Part shown: positions 6,348-7,817 of the stretch, piece by piece
Numbering within the stretch: position 1 is the stretch's first letter
Layout of the letters: each line of letters begins with the position of its first letter
NCBI GenBank assembly: GCA_900320765.1
Contig: ONTN01000060.1
Span: 1 to 7,817, forward strand
DNA from: an uncultured Eubacteriales bacterium
Lineage (GTDB): Bacteria > Bacillota > Clostridia > Oscillospirales > Oscillospiraceae
Length of the DNA: 7,817 nt
Reading direction: 5' to 3'
The notes under the pieces: generated by a model
Seen by the model: only the letters and a program-made list of their open reading frames with translations
What the model was told of the DNA's origin: nothing
The model's database searches: none
Position numbers and translations under genes: made by a program

Positions 6348-7439
6348 TTAAAGTCCGTATTCCTCGCCGAGCTTTTTGAAGGCGGGGAGAGAGCGGACAA
6401 TCATATCGTGACTTACGCAGTAGGCTATCCGGACGTAACCCGGGCAGGCGAAGGATGAGCCCGGCACGAAGAGGATATTGTACTTCTTCGCCCTCTGTGA
6501 GAAGGCCTTGTCGTCCCCGTCGGGCGCCTTTACCCACATATAGAAGGCGCCGGAGGGATAGACCGGCTCGAAGCCGGCGCTTTTGAGCCCGTTATAAAGG
6601 GTCTGCCTGTTGCGGTCGTATGCGCCTACGTCCGTCTTCTCATCGAGACAGGCTGCGACCATCCTCTGCTGGAGAGCGGGAGCGTTTACGAAGCCGAGAA
6701 TGCGGTTTGCGATAACGGCAGCGCTGACTATCAGGGCGGAATCGTCGGCCTCGGAGGGGATAACGACATAACCGATGCGCTCACCCGGCAGGGAGAGGGA
6801 CTTGGACCACGAGTAGCAGACGATAGTGTTCCTGTAATGCTTCGTAATATAGGGCACCTCTGCTCCGTCATACGCGAGCTCACGGTAGGGCTCGTCGGAG
6901 ATAATATAGATGCTCGTTCCGAGCTCGGCCTGCCTCTTTTCGAGGGCGGCGGCAAGCTCCTTTATCTTCTCTTCGGAGTAAATAACGCCGGTGGGGTTAT
7001 TAGGGTTGTTTATAATCACAGCCTTGGTCTTTTCATTTACGGCGCTATAAAGAGCGGCGGCGTCGGGCTGGAAGCCGTCAGCCTCCGAGGCGGGAACGGC
7101 CTTCAGAACGCCGTCGTAATTTGAGACGTAGTTTCCGTACTCAAGGAAATAGGGGGAGAAGACGAGTACCTCGTCGTCTGGGTTGAGCAGGGTCTTGAGA
7201 ACGATATTGAGACCTCCGGCGGCGCCGACGGTCATAATGATATTCTCCCCGGTAAACCCGGTTCCGAACCTGCGGTTCAGGCTTTCGGCGACGGCGCTGC
7301 GAACAAAGGGATAGCCAGCGTTCGACATATACCCGTGCAGCTCCATGGGGTCTGTGTTCTCGGCGATGGAGATTATCTCCTCGCATATCCTTGCCACCGA
7401 CGTGGTGAGAGACCTCAAGTTGTATACTTCGTACATCAT
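6348..7439 (-). CDS. PLP-dependent class I/II aminotransferase, N-terminus replaced at chimeric junction
   Basis: A fold-type I, pyridoxal-phosphate aminotransferase. The frame opens at an ATG at 7439, but only bases 6348 to about 7394 (ARICEE onward, about 348 residues) look native; the first ~15 codons are antisense to the foreign sequence. Relatives are about 395 residues, so about 45-50 are missing, including the N-terminal 'SLGNPS' glycine region near the active site. Numbering the frame as 363 residues, the rest is intact: substrate and cofactor motif NNPNNPTG (144-151), SDEPYREL (Asp182, Tyr185), PLP lysine in SWSKSLSLPGERIG (Lys213), and the carboxylate-binding arginine in GYVRIAY (Arg337). 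Relatives are usually annotated as aspartate or general amino-acid aminotransferases; the substrate is undetermined. As assembled, the protein would lack part of its active site. It lies 15 bases upstream of trpS. Confidence 0.88.
   Translation of the reverse strand: MMYEVYNLRSLTTSVARICEEIISIAENTDPMELHGYMSNAGYPFVRSAVAESLNRRFGTGFTGENIIMTVGAAGGLNIVLKTLLNPDDEVLVFSPYFLEYGNYVSNYDGVLKAVPASEADGFQPDAAALYSAVNEKTKAVIINNPNNPTGVIYSEEKIKELAAALEKRQAELGTSIYIISDEPYRELAYDGAEVPYITKHYRNTIVCYSWSKSLSLPGERIGYVVIPSEADDSALIVSAAVIANRILGFVNAPALQQRMVAACLDEKTDVGAYDRNRQTLYNGLKSAGFEPVYPSGAFYMWVKAPDGDDKAFSQRAKKYNILFVPGSSFACPGYVRIAYCVSHDMIVRSLPAFKKLGEEYGL
7390..7405. other. Probable chimeric junction between two genomes
   Basis: To the left, the minus strand encodes an aminotransferase that matches its family until about the ARICEE residues (near 7394) and then stops matching. 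To the right, the plus strand reads as uninterrupted protein from about 7396 to the window end, with no start signal at the join. Codon use changes at the same place: ATA isoleucine, AGG arginine and GGA glycine are frequent to the left, and none of the three occurs in the roughly 125 codons to the right. Two oppositely oriented genes, each missing its N-terminus at the same point, is what a join of unrelated fragments gives. Confidence 0.75.
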
Positions 7440-7817
7440 GAAGGGCCGCGTAAAGAACAGAATCCTCTACAAGAACCAGCCTGTGACCGTAGACATCGAC
7501 GGTGCCCACCTGGAGAGCCTCAATGTGCCCATTCGCCTGACTATTGAACGCGAGAAGGGCAACTACAAGGTAAAAGGCACCTACTACGTTCCCACAGAAG
7601 AAGGTAACGCACTTGGCCCGTATCGCATCAACAAGGTGTTTACCACTCTTCCACAGACCTTGAAGACCAAGGTAGGCGACATGACCTTCGTGGCCAACGG
7701 CAACACGAGCATGGCCGACGGTAGCATGATGATGGTGACCATCCAGTCGCCTTACAATGCCGCCACCAAATACCTGGCCAACTTCCGTGTGAACCCCACA
7801 TCGAAGAGCACGAGCAT
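7396..7817 (+). CDS. Unrecognised Bacteroidota-like coding fragment (partial at both ends)
   Basis: About 140 codons open to the window edge; the 5' end is cut at the junction and the 3' end by the window. The translation runs from DVVRDLKLYTSYIMKGRVKN through NVPIRLTIEREKGNYKVKGT and TYYVPTEEGNALGPYRINKV to DMTFVANGNTSMADGSMMMV and FRVNPTSK. Alternating hydrophobic residues and frequent Gly/Asn turns suggest a beta-rich, perhaps exported or surface domain, but I do not recognise the family. Isoleucine is only ATC or ATT, arginine mostly CGC or CGT, and glycine only GGC or GGT, unlike the rest of the window and reminiscent of Prevotella or other Bacteroidales. An internal ATG at 7438 has no ribosome-binding site, and the protein-like sequence continues upstream of it, so it is not the true start. 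Confidence 0.6.

Noticed and set aside
5868..6458. Plus-strand open frame of 196 codons opposite trpS and the aminotransferase end
   Set aside because: It is antisense to two genes with intact catalytic motifs; long shadow frames are common in GC-rich coding sequence.
7141..7509. Minus-strand open frame of 122 codons across the junction
   Set aside because: It is out of frame with the aminotransferase and gives an Arg/His-rich translation typical of a shadow frame.
7390..7817. Natural horizontal transfer of a Bacteroidota segment
   Set aside because: No mobile-element ends, repeats, integrase or attachment site are visible, and both genes are cut; an artefactual join is simpler, though read data are needed to decide.

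Overview
This window looks like a metagenomic contig from an uncultured Gram-positive Clostridia-type bacterium (Bacillota). Evidence: moderately GC-rich genes with frequent ATA isoleucine, AGG arginine and GGA glycine codons; strong purine-rich ribosome-binding sites; a TagO/WecA-type lipid-carrier transferase; and a trio of small proteins of a kind I recall from clostridial genomes. The last ~420 bases do not fit. From about position 7395 the sequence switches in mid-gene to a plus-strand reading frame with different codon use, resembling Prevotella/Bacteroidales. I read this as a chimeric join, most likely an assembly or cloning artefact. 

Layout. 1-1173 (+): C-terminal two thirds of an ABC exporter with fused membrane and ATPase domains. 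1187-1225: strong hairpin terminator between convergent genes. 1233-2606 (-): murC, UDP-N-acetylmuramate-L-alanine ligase. 2607-2763: AT-rich intergenic region holding a good murC promoter. 2764-3225 (-): YfcE/MJ0936-type metallophosphodiesterase. 3226-3288: short divergent intergenic region. 3289-4206 (+): tightly packed trio of small uncharacterised genes; the third appears to start at an ATC codon. 4181-4220: long hairpin whose loop carries the stop codon of one convergent gene and most of the other, where the trio meets the next gene. 4199-5317 (-): TagO/WecA-type transferase. 5331-6332 (-): trpS. 6348 to about 7394 (-): PLP-dependent aminotransferase that lost about 45-50 N-terminal residues at the junction. 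About 7395-7817 (+): unrecognised Bacteroidota-like coding fragment. 

How the genes relate. The aminotransferase, trpS and tagO genes are separated by 13-15 bases and are probably one minus-strand transcript whose promoter was lost at the junction. MurC and TagO both serve the cell envelope (peptidoglycan precursor, and lipid-linked polymer such as teichoic acid or polysaccharide), but they are in separate transcription units. The trio is an operon by spacing and overlap and is the least understood part of the window. I see no tRNA, rRNA, CRISPR array, insertion sequence or riboswitch.
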